A stretch of DNA of 10,159 bases from CAZNPW01 sp964575185. GTDB lineage: Bacteria > Pseudomonadota > Alphaproteobacteria > Rhodobacterales > Rhodobacteraceae. Position numbers and translations under genes: made by a program. Where the stretch lies: the NCBI GenBank assembly GCA_964575185.1, contig CAZNPW010000084.1, positions 1 through 10,159 on the forward strand. Reading direction: 5' to 3'. Numbering within the stretch: position 1 is the stretch's first letter; each line of letters begins with the position of its first letter. This document shows positions 4,556-10,159 of this stretch, piece by piece. The notes below the pieces were generated by a model. It searched no databases and had not been told where the DNA came from. It was given only the letters and a program-made list of their open reading frames with translations.

Positions 4556-6406
4556 ATGAGCAGCATCCCCGGCAACACCTCCACCACCGAAACGCTCGAC
4601 CCGGGCGAGGTCGTCCAGCTCGCCGTCGACGCGGCGGGCGACTTCGACTGGTTCCGCGTCACGCTGACCACCGGCCTCAGCTACGGCTTTCTCGTGCAAT
4701 CCTTCGGCGGGCCGGGGATCGGGCTGCCCGACCCCGACATCAACCTCTACAACGGCGCGGGCGGGCAGATCGTCAACGGCGGCAACAGCGGGTCCTCCTC
4801 CAGCCTCATCACCTTCGACGCGGTCGCCTCGGGCCTCTACTTCGTCGGCGTCGGCGACAATTCCGACACCGGGCAGTATCGCCTGACCTGGATCAGCAGC
4901 GATACCGTCGTCAACACCGTGACGACGACCGCCGCGCTGACCTCCGGCATCGCCGTCGACGGCGCGATCGACGTGGCGGGCGATGCCGACTGGTACCGGG
5001 TCGCGCTCGACTCGGGGCTGACCTACGGCTTTCTGGTCGAAAGCCGCGGCGGGCCGGGATCCGGCGCGCCCGACCCCGACATCTACCTCAACGACGCGAA
5101 CGGCAACCGGATCGTCTTCGGCGGCAACTCGGGCAGCGCCTCCAGCCTCATCACCTACACCGCGACGACGGGCGGCAGCTTCTTCGTCAGCGTGACCGAC
5201 GCCGTCGACAGCGGGCTGTTCCGCGTCACCTTCCTCGGCGCCGACACCATCGTGAACACCACCGCGACCACCCGGGTGCTGGCCCGCGACGCCTCCGTGA
5301 CCTCGGCCATCGACGTGGCGGGCGACCAGGACGTGTTCCGCGTGACGCTGCAGGAGGGCATCAGCTACGCCTTCACCGCCGCGCGCGCCGCGAGCGGCGG
5401 TCTGCCCGACCCCGACATCTACATCTGGGACGCCAACGGCAACCGCATCGTCTTCGGCGGCAATTCGGGCAGCGCGGCAAGCACCGTGGGCTTCACCCCC
5501 GCCGCGGGCGGCGTCTACTACATCGAGGTCACCGACGGCGTCGACAGCGGCCGCTACGTCTTGTCGAACATCGGGCTCGACACCGTGCGGGCCGACACCG
5601 GAACCACGGTGTCGCTCGGCGACGGGCGCGCCGTCGCGGGCACCATCGACGCCAACGGCGACAGCGACTGGATCCGGTTCCAGGCCGAACAGGGGGTCGG
5701 CTACAGCTTCCGGCTCGAAGGCGACGGCAGCGCGACGGACCTGGCCCAGGTCTGGCTCCAGGTCCGCGACGCCAACGGCAACGTCGTGGCCAGCGGCTTC
5801 GGGCCCGCGGCGCTCGTCTCCTTCACCGCGACGGTCGACGGCCCGCTCTACCTCGACGTGCGCGGCAACGGCTTCGACGAACGCGGCGGCTTCCGCCTGT
5901 CGGTCGTCTCCACCGCCCCCACGCTGACCGGCACGGCCAGTGCCGACCGGCTGACCGGCGGGGCCGGGAACACCGTGGTCAACGGGCTCGGCGGCAACGA
6001 CCGGCTCGACGGCGGCGCGGGCAACGACCGGCTCTTCGCGGGGGCGGGCGGCGACACGCTGCTCGGCGGCGCGGGCAACGACATCCTGCTCGGGGGCGAG
6101 GGGGCCGACAGCCTGTCGGGCGGCGCGGGCCTCGACCGGCTGACCGGCGGCACCCAGGGCGACGCGCTGCGCGGCGGCCTCGGCGCCGACCGCTTCGTCT
6201 TCGCCGCGGGCGACGGCACCGACCGCATCCTCGACTGGCAGGACGGCCAGGACCGGATCGAGATCGCCTCGGGCGCGAACCGGCTGGCCGACCTGCGCAT
6301 CACGCAGGTGGGCGACGACGTGCGCATCGCTTTCGGGGCCAACGTCATCCTGATCGACAACGCGCTGCGGTCAGAGTTCGGGGCGGCCGACTTCGTCTTC
6401 ACCTGA
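4556..6406 (+). CDS. Secreted PPC-repeat protein with C-terminal RTX calcium-binding repeats
   Basis: A 616-residue protein with no N-terminal signal peptide. Four tandem PPC-like (pre-peptidase C-terminal) beta-sandwich domains lie at about 8-115, 117-228, 230-340 and 342-452. Each carries a DxDWFRVTL-type strand (for example D31-W32, D145-W146), and the first three carry an identical PDPDI turn (58-62, 172-176, 284-288). Nine uninterrupted RTX nonapeptides of the GGxGxDxLx type occupy 468-548 and should bind calcium outside the cell. A serralysin-like tail (ADRFVFAAGDGTDRILDW at 544-561, ending FVFT) fits a type I secretion signal. No protease or other catalytic motif is visible, so adhesion, surface or matrix roles are only guesses. 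No type I transporter is in the window. Start ATG 4556 has GAGG three bases away; an in-frame GTG at 4517 is possible but less likely. Confidence 0.88.
   Translation: MSSIPGNTSTTETLDPGEVVQLAVDAAGDFDWFRVTLTTGLSYGFLVQSFGGPGIGLPDPDINLYNGAGGQIVNGGNSGSSSSLITFDAVASGLYFVGVGDNSDTGQYRLTWISSDTVVNTVTTTAALTSGIAVDGAIDVAGDADWYRVALDSGLTYGFLVESRGGPGSGAPDPDIYLNDANGNRIVFGGNSGSASSLITYTATTGGSFFVSVTDAVDSGLFRVTFLGADTIVNTTATTRVLARDASVTSAIDVAGDQDVFRVTLQEGISYAFTAARAASGGLPDPDIYIWDANGNRIVFGGNSGSAASTVGFTPAAGGVYYIEVTDGVDSGRYVLSNIGLDTVRADTGTTVSLGDGRAVAGTIDANGDSDWIRFQAEQGVGYSFRLEGDGSATDLAQVWLQVRDANGNVVASGFGPAALVSFTATVDGPLYLDVRGNGFDERGGFRLSVVSTAPTLTGTASADRLTGGAGNTVVNGLGGNDRLDGGAGNDRLFAGAGGDTLLGGAGNDILLGGEGADSLSGGAGLDRLTGGTQGDALRGGLGADRFVFAAGDGTDRILDWQDGQDRIEIASGANRLADLRITQVGDDVRIAFGANVILIDNALRSEFGAADFVFT
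4577..5911 (+). repeat. Four in-frame repeats encoding PPC-like domains
   Basis: Coding repeats of roughly 112-114 codons. The 16-base word GCCCGACCCCGACATC recurs exactly at 4726, 5068 and 5404, that is 342 and then 336 bases apart. The second and third copies also share a nearly identical stretch encoding NGNRIVFGGNSGSA. The fourth copy is diverged and has lost both the PDPDI turn and the GGNSGS loop, although it keeps DSDWIRF and DANGN. Confidence 0.8.
5957..6199 (+). repeat. Nine RTX nonapeptide repeats
   Basis: Nine consecutive 27-base units encode residues 468-548 of the PPC/RTX protein in perfect 9-residue phase, for example GLGGNDRLD, GGAGNDRLF, GGAGNDILL and GGLGADRFV. The first (GGAGNTVVN) and the eighth (GGTQGDALR) depart most from the calcium-binding consensus GGxGxDxLx. 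This is a coding repeat, not a mobile or CRISPR repeat. Confidence 0.88.
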
Positions 6407-7453
6407 GGCGACGGCGGCCGCCACCAGGTCGCCCCAGCGCGCCTCGTCCAGAAGGGCCGGGACGTGCGTCTCGAGCATCACGCGGTGGCGCGCGCGCAGC
6501 CGACGGTCGATCGCGTGGGGGGTCAGCAGGTGCCCCACGCGGTCGTCGACCCGGGGCCGGAAGGGCAGCTCGTCGAGCAGGCCGTGCTGGCGCAAGAGCG
6601 CCGCCTGCGCGGGCGTCGCATGCGTCATCCGCACCACGAACCGCGCCAGCGCCGCGGGGTCGCCCACCGCGTGCCGCAGCGCCGCGATCTGCGAGGTGCG
6701 ACCGGGGGCCATCGGACGCGGCACGTTCGACCGCGGGTCGAGCACCCGGCGCATGATCTTGGTCGCGTAGTGCAGCGGCGTCATGCCGTCGAAATGCAAG
6801 AGCCGCACGGTCGGCGAATAGGGCCCGGGCAGCCCCGGCGCCTCGGCCGGGTCGCCTTCGGGCACCGCGTAATGCACCGTCGGCCGCACCCCGCGCCCGG
6901 TGCGGGTGAAGGACTTGCCCATCATGTGCCCCGACAGCCCGCGGTGGAAGAACCCCGCCAGGTCGCCGTGCAGCGCGGGCCCCAGCGTGTCATAGCCGTG
7001 GTGCATCCGCCGGAACCCCCCGCCGAACAGCCCCTCCTGGCGGCCGAGGATCACCCGCTCGCCCATCCGCAGCGAGACGTGGGTCACGTCGTCCGGCGTC
7101 TCCGCCAGCTCCTGCAGGATCCGCGCAGGGTTGCGCAGGTATTCGTCGAAATCGCAGTGCAGCAGCCAGTCCGCCGGCGCGCGCCGCATCGCCATGCGGG
7201 CCATCACGACCTGCCGCGCGGTGTTGGCGAGCGGCCGCGTGCCCACCCCCGCCGCGGCCCAGAACCGCCCGTCGGCCTGCGTCAGCCTGACCCCGTCGGT
7301 CCCCGCCAGCAACTCGGCCGCCTGCGGGTTCGGCCCGTCGAGGTAGAGGTCCACCTCGGCCGCGCCGATCGCCAGCATGTGCTGGGCGAAGGCCGCGACC
7401 AGCGGGGCCGGCTCGTCGACCATGGCGCAGACGGACCAGGTGGGAAGCGACAT
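6371..7453 (-). CDS. Glycosyltransferase family 2-like protein
   Basis: A 360-residue protein that resembles the bacterial family-2-like glycosyltransferases with a DxDE motif (Pfam Glyco_tranf_2_4 type, from memory). Residues 1-12 (MSLPTWSVCAMV) form the first strand with the usual follow-up EPAPLVAAFAQHMLAIGA. DWLLHCDFDEYL (95-106) contains the metal- and sugar-nucleotide-binding D101-F-D103. LLHFDGMTPLHYATKIMRR (218-236) is a second conserved block. It has no signal peptide or membrane helix, so it is probably cytoplasmic; donor and acceptor are unknown. The ATG at 7453 is chosen from the conserved N-terminus, as no strong ribosome binding site is visible. Its last 36 bases overlap the 3' end of the convergent PPC/RTX gene. 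It is divergent from sucC. Confidence 0.85.
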   Translation of the reverse strand: MSLPTWSVCAMVDEPAPLVAAFAQHMLAIGAAEVDLYLDGPNPQAAELLAGTDGVRLTQADGRFWAAAGVGTRPLANTARQVVMARMAMRRAPADWLLHCDFDEYLRNPARILQELAETPDDVTHVSLRMGERVILGRQEGLFGGGFRRMHHGYDTLGPALHGDLAGFFHRGLSGHMMGKSFTRTGRGVRPTVHYAVPEGDPAEAPGLPGPYSPTVRLLHFDGMTPLHYATKIMRRVLDPRSNVPRPMAPGRTSQIAALRHAVGDPAALARFVVRMTHATPAQAALLRQHGLLDELPFRPRVDDRVGHLLTPHAIDRRLRARHRVMLETHVPALLDEARWGDLVAAAVASGEDEVGRPEL

Positions 7454-7479
7454 CGGGAACCATTGACCAGTTTGCCGCA

Positions 7480-7507
7480 AGGATAGCCGCGCCGCTTCGC
7501 CGGACAA
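7480..7507 (-). promoter_or_regulatory. Possible promoter of the glycosyltransferase gene
   Basis: On the minus strand TTGTCC (7507-7502) and TATCCT (7485-7480) are 16 bases apart, each matching four of six bases of the TTGACA/TATAAT consensus. The -10 element lies 26 bases from the start codon. One GTGATCAC palindrome (7518-7525) lies 10 bases upstream of the -35. Pattern match only. Confidence 0.35.
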
Positions 7508-7517
7508 CCCGTTTGGC

Positions 7518-7546
7518 GTGATCACACGCCGAAAGTCAGTGATCAC
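7518..7546. promoter_or_regulatory. Paired GTGATCAC palindromes, predicted operator
   Basis: The perfect 8-base palindrome GTGATCAC occurs at 7518-7525 and again at 7539-7546. The copies are 21 bases apart, about two helical turns, so two dimers would sit on the same DNA face. The pair lies in the 187-base divergent gap between the glycosyltransferase and sucC genes, about 95-120 bases upstream of the sucC start. This spacing is typical of cooperative transcription factor sites, but I cannot name the regulator. No convincing sucC -35/-10 pair is visible nearby. Confidence 0.5.
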
Positions 7547-7640
7547 ATTCGCCGGTTTTCTCGCACCCGCGGCATCTTCCGCGTTCCAACCCGCGCGCCG
7601 CCGTGGCATCAGGGGCCTGCGCGACAGCAGGAAGGCCGCC

Positions 7641-8834
7641 ATGAACATCCACGAATACCAGGCCAAGTCCCTGCTGCGCGGCTACGGCCTGCCCGTCAGC
7701 GACGGCCGCGTGGTGCTCAAGGCCGAAGACGCCAAGACCGCGGCGGGCGAACTCGACGGGCCGCTCTGGGTCGTCAAGGCGCAGATCCACGCCGGCGGCC
7801 GCGGCAAGGGCCGCTTCCGCGAGCCCGAGGCGGGCGACAAGGGCGGCGTGCGGCTCGCGCGCAGCGTCGGCGAGGCGGCCGAGGCCGCGCGCCAGATGCT
7901 CGGCCGCACGCTGGTGACGGTCCAGACCGGCCCCGCGGGCAAGCAGGTCGGCCGCATCTACATCGAGGACGGCAGCGACATCGCGCGCGAACTCTACCTC
8001 GCGCTGCTGATCGACCGGAAGACCAGCCGCATCTCCTTCGTCGCCTCGACCGAAGGCGGGATGAGCATCGAGGACGTGGCCCACGCCACGCCCGAGAAGA
8101 TCCTGACCTTCGACGTCGACCCCGCCACCGGCCTCAGCGACTTCCACGGCCGCCGCGTCGCCTTCGCGCTGGGGCTGACGGGCGGGCAGGTCAAGCAGTG
8201 CGTGGCGCTGGTCCGCACGCTCTACCGCATGTTCGTCGAGCGCGACATGGAGATGATCGAGATCAACCCGCTCTGCGTGCTGCAGGACGGCAGCCTGCGC
8301 TGCCTCGACGCCAAGATGGGCTTCGACAACAACGCGCTCTACCGCCAGCCCGACATCCTCGCGCTCGCCGACGACACCGAGGTGGACCCCAAGGAGCTCG
8401 CGGCCAGCCGCTTCGACCTCAACTACATCGCGCTCGACGGCGAGATCGGCTGCATGGTCAACGGCGCGGGGCTGGCCATGGCCACGATGGACATCATCAA
8501 GCTCTACGGCGCCGAACCCGCCAACTTCCTCGACGTGGGCGGGGGCGCCACGAAGGAGAAGGTGACCGAGGCCTTCAAGATCATCACCTCCGACCCCAAC
8601 GTGAAGGGCATCCTCGTCAACATCTTCGGCGGCATCATGCGCTGCGACATCATCGCCGAGGGCATCATCGCCGCCGTCCGCGAGGTCGGCCTGAAGGTCC
8701 CGCTGGTGGTGCGGCTCGAAGGCACCAACGTGGAGCTGGGCAAGGAGATCATCGCCAACTCCGGCCTGAACGTCATCGCCGGCGACGACCTCGGCGACGC
8801 GGCGCAAAAGATCGTGGCGGCGGTGCGGGGATGA
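7641..8834 (+). CDS. sucC: Succinyl-CoA synthetase (ADP-forming) beta subunit
   Basis: Beta subunit of succinyl-CoA synthetase, which converts succinyl-CoA, ADP or GDP and phosphate to succinate, CoA and a nucleoside triphosphate; it pairs with SucD. The product has 397 residues, full length. It starts with the family signature MNIHEYQAKSLLRGYGLPV. The ATP-grasp region includes KAQIHAGGRGKGRF (47-59) and EINPL (207-211), followed by LDAKMGFDNNALYR (222-235). The C-terminal CoA-ligase-like part has CMVNGAGLAMATMD (271-284), FLDVGGGA (296-303) and NIFGGIMRCD (327-336). The ATG at 7641 has a strong AGGAAGG five bases upstream; an upstream in-frame start at 7518 would add residues not seen in the family. 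The stop overlaps the start of the next lipoprotein gene (ATGA), and sucD follows about 750 bases later. Confidence 0.97.
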   Translation: MNIHEYQAKSLLRGYGLPVSDGRVVLKAEDAKTAAGELDGPLWVVKAQIHAGGRGKGRFREPEAGDKGGVRLARSVGEAAEAARQMLGRTLVTVQTGPAGKQVGRIYIEDGSDIARELYLALLIDRKTSRISFVASTEGGMSIEDVAHATPEKILTFDVDPATGLSDFHGRRVAFALGLTGGQVKQCVALVRTLYRMFVERDMEMIEINPLCVLQDGSLRCLDAKMGFDNNALYRQPDILALADDTEVDPKELAASRFDLNYIALDGEIGCMVNGAGLAMATMDIIKLYGAEPANFLDVGGGATKEKVTEAFKIITSDPNVKGILVNIFGGIMRCDIIAEGIIAAVREVGLKVPLVVRLEGTNVELGKEIIANSGLNVIAGDDLGDAAQKIVAAVRG

Positions 8835-9295
8835 GGGCCGCGGTCATGGCCGTGGCGGGCCTCCTCTCGGCCTGCCAGATCGCGGGCGGCCCCGGCGGCG
8901 CCCCCGTCGCCGTCACCCCCGACCGCGCCGTGGCGCTCTTCGACGCCGTCTGCGGCGCGAGCCTGCCCGCCTTCGCCACCGCGCCCGAGGCGATGGCGCA
9001 GGCCGGGATCACCCGGCCTTCCGGCGACGGCACGATGTCCGCGGCAGACGAGGATGCGTCCTTCCGCATCGAGGACGGCCCCGGCCTCGGGCAAAGCTGC
9101 ACGATGACCGTCGGCACCGACGACGCGGCGGGAACGCTCGCCGCCCTGCGCGCGGTCACCGGCGGGGTGCAGGACACGCCCTTCGGCCCCGCCGGCCTCT
9201 ACCGCGGCCGCCCGGCGCTCCTGATCTTCCCGGCCGCGCCGCCCGCCGCCGACGGACGCGCCACCATCACCGTCCGGCTCCTGTCGGAACGATGA
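8831..9295 (+). CDS. Putative lipoprotein between sucC and sucD, function unknown
   Basis: A 154-residue protein with a short lipoprotein signal peptide: MRAAVMAVAGLLSAC with lipobox L12-S13-A14-C15, so a lipidated mature N-terminus at C15 is predicted. The mature part has two further cysteines (C41, C90) that could pair in the periplasm, an early helix-like part (RAVALFDAVCGASLPAFA), and a strand-rich rest (CTMTVGTDD, RPALLIFPA, ATITVRLL). I do not recognise a named family. The ATG at 8831 overlaps the sucC stop (ATGA), so translation is probably coupled to sucC; the GCGGGG upstream is only a modest ribosome binding site. The base composition and codon use match sucC, which argues for a real gene long resident here rather than a recent insert. 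Confidence 0.78.
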   Translation: MRAAVMAVAGLLSACQIAGGPGGAPVAVTPDRAVALFDAVCGASLPAFATAPEAMAQAGITRPSGDGTMSAADEDASFRIEDGPGLGQSCTMTVGTDDAAGTLAALRAVTGGVQDTPFGPAGLYRGRPALLIFPAAPPAADGRATITVRLLSER

Positions 9296-9327
9296 GCCTT
9301 CACGCGATGTTCACGAAAGGGACGGAC

Positions 9328-9498
9328 ATGAGACTGGGACCGCTGCATGCCGCAGGCCTTCTGCTGCTGTCGGGCTGCGTGGCACTCGGGCCGGCCGACC
9401 GGGGCAACGACTTCCCCGCGGTCTGCGCCGAACAGGCCGCCATGGCCGCCGCCGGCACCACGGGCGGCGGCACGCAGACCATCACCTGCCCGACCTGA
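9328..9498 (+). CDS. Small putative lipoprotein upstream of sucD
   Basis: A 56-residue predicted lipoprotein. The signal peptide MRLGPLHAAGLLLLSGC has lipobox L14-S15-G16-C17, leaving a mature part of only 40 residues with cysteines C33 and C54 that might form a disulfide. The mature sequence is rich in Ala, Gly and Thr and matches no family I know. The ATG at 9328 was chosen because AAAGGGA lies 5 bases upstream and the signal peptide begins there. An in-frame ATG at 9292, which overlaps the previous stop as ATGA, would add 12 residues (MSLHAMFTKGTD) that spoil the signal peptide layout. It lies 32 bases after the larger lipoprotein gene and 88 before sucD, so all four genes are likely one transcript. 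Confidence 0.68.
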   Translation: MRLGPLHAAGLLLLSGCVALGPADRGNDFPAVCAEQAAMAAAGTTGGGTQTITCPT

Positions 9499-9506
9499 CG
9501 GGCAGG
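9485..9506 (+). other. Hairpin across the stop codon of the small lipoprotein gene
   Basis: CCTGCCC (9485-9491) and GGGCAGG (9500-9506) form a perfect 7-base-pair stem with an 8-base loop that contains the TGA stop. No T-run follows, so full termination is unlikely. It could stabilise the upstream sucC part of the message or attenuate read-through into sucD. Confidence 0.4.
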
Positions 9507-9554
9507 CCCCTCCGGCCGCAGGGTCCAGCTCTGGGGCCGGGCGCAGGACATGAC

Positions 9555-9569
9555 CCCGCTTCCGGCGGG
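9555..9569 (+). other. Small hairpin just before the sucD ribosome binding site
   Basis: CCCGC (9555-9559) and GCGGG (9565-9569) form a 5-base-pair stem with a TTCCG loop, ending 4 bases before the AAAAGGA ribosome binding site. The unpaired A-rich site next to a GC stem would keep the sucD start accessible. Short stems of this kind also arise by chance in DNA this rich in GC. Confidence 0.3.
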
Positions 9570-9586
9570 CTTGAAAAGGACTTCTC

Positions 9587-10159
9587 ATGGCCATCCTCGT
9601 CGACGCCTCCACCCGGCTCATCTGCCAGGGCTTTACCGGCAGCCAGGGGACGTTCCACTCCGAACAGGCCATCGCCTACGGCACCAGGATGGTGGGCGGG
9701 GTGACGCCGGGCAAGGGCGGCACGACCCACCTCGACCTGCCCGTCTTCAACTCCGTCCACGAGGCGAAGGCCGCCACGGGCGCGAACGCGACCGTCATCT
9801 ACGTCCCGCCCCCCTTCGCCGCGGACAGCATCCTCGAGGCGATCGACGCCGACATGCCGCTGATCGTCTGCATCACCGAAGGCATCCCGGTGCTCGACAT
9901 GATGAAGGTCAAGCGCGCCCTCACCGGCTCGCGCTCGCGCCTGATCGGCCCCAACTGCCCCGGCGTCATCACGCCGGGCGCCTGCAAGATCGGCATCATG
10001 CCCGGCCACATTCACAAACGCGGCAAGGTGGGTGTCGTCAGCCGGTCGGGCACCCTTACCTACGAGGCGGTGAAACAAACCTCCGACCTCGGGCTTGGTC
10101 AAAGCACCGCCGTCGGCATCGGCGGCGACCCGATCAAGGGGACCGAACACATCGACGTG
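9587..10159 (+). CDS. sucD: Succinyl-CoA synthetase alpha subunit, N-terminal part (partial)
   Basis: Alpha subunit of succinyl-CoA synthetase, which binds CoA and carries the phosphorylated histidine. The first 191 codons of about 290 are present and the frame is open at the window edge. The family start MAILVDASTRLICQGFTGSQ includes the CoA-binding glycine loop (GFTGSQGTFH, 15-24). GGVTPGKGGTTHLDLPVF (37-54), CITEGIPVLDM, GPNCPGVITPG, KIGIMPG and VSRSGTLTYEA all match the conserved core. The active-site histidine would lie beyond the right edge. The ATG at 9587 has AAAAGGA six bases upstream, a better ribosome binding site than that of the preceding gene. It partners sucC but is separated from it by two lipoprotein genes; sucA and sucB would be expected next, outside the window. 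A 31-codon stretch near 10010-10102 uses more A/T-ending codons than the rest. Confidence 0.95.
   Translation, partial: MAILVDASTRLICQGFTGSQGTFHSEQAIAYGTRMVGGVTPGKGGTTHLDLPVFNSVHEAKAATGANATVIYVPPPFAADSILEAIDADMPLIVCITEGIPVLDMMKVKRALTGSRSRLIGPNCPGVITPGACKIGIMPGHIHKRGKVGVVSRSGTLTYEAVKQTSDLGLGQSTAVGIGGDPIKGTEHIDV

Noticed and set aside
5957..6199. Regular 27-base periodicity that could be mistaken for a tandem or CRISPR-type repeat
   Set aside because: The period encodes in-frame RTX nonapeptides, with no distinct spacers.
4456..6756. 766-codon open frame on the plus strand covering the PPC/RTX gene
   Set aside because: The translation is dominated by arginine and low-complexity runs, typical of an alternate frame of GC-rich DNA. 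The frame starting at 4556 encodes recognisable PPC and RTX repeats.
6464..7486. 340-codon plus-strand frame opposite the glycosyltransferase gene
   Set aside because: It is Arg/His/Pro-rich with no recognisable motif, whereas the minus strand has the DFDE motif and conserved blocks.
7536..8807. 423-codon minus-strand frame opposite sucC
   Set aside because: It has Val/Asp/Ala/His-rich mirror composition and runs along the full length of a well-conserved sucC, so it is a shadow frame.
8198..8830. Upstream extension of the first lipoprotein frame into sucC
   Set aside because: The extension is Arg-rich and lies inside sucC in another frame. The lipoprotein signal begins at the ATG at 8831.

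Overview
This window looks like a chromosomal stretch from a very GC-rich alphaproteobacterium, most likely of the Rhodobacteraceae/Rhodobacterales. The basis is the third-position G/C bias throughout, the LDH-like type of malate dehydrogenase, SdhC/SdhD with the alphaproteobacterial motif pattern, and the clustering of sdh, mdh and sucCD with small conserved hypothetical genes between them. The taxon is an inference from protein style; no rRNA is present.

Left part (1-2006, all on the minus strand): the start of sdhA (cut by the window edge), then sdhD and sdhC, tightly packed in the order sdhC-sdhD-sdhA. A plausible sdh promoter lies at 1178-1205. Upstream of it sit a 67-residue DUF1737-type protein (GTG start) and an NnrU-family membrane protein, themselves a coupled pair. 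Middle-left (2007-3485): a small exported protein on the plus strand faces a TSUP (TauE/SafE) permease on the minus strand; their stop codons share the four bases CTAG. A palindrome-rich intergenic region of about 290 bases follows.

Middle (3486-7453): mdh, closed by a clean hairpin with a GGAA tetraloop; a 616-residue secreted-type protein made of four PPC-like repeats plus nine in-phase RTX nonapeptides; and, convergent with it and overlapping by 36 bases, a family-2-like glycosyltransferase. Right part (7641-10159, plus strand): sucC, two small lipoprotein genes, and the first 191 codons of sucD.

Functionally, the core is one TCA-cycle block: succinyl-CoA synthetase (sucCD) makes succinate, succinate dehydrogenase (sdh) oxidises it to fumarate and passes electrons to quinone, and malate dehydrogenase (mdh) makes oxaloacetate. 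The genes between (RTX/PPC protein, glycosyltransferase, lipoproteins, permease, NnrU, DUF1737) have no obvious TCA role. I see no mobile element, CRISPR array, tRNA or rRNA, and no clear evidence of a wholly new system. The most notable non-coding signal is a pair of identical GTGATCAC palindromes spaced 21 bases apart between the glycosyltransferase and sucC. The most notable protein is the PPC/RTX protein with no visible enzymatic domain.
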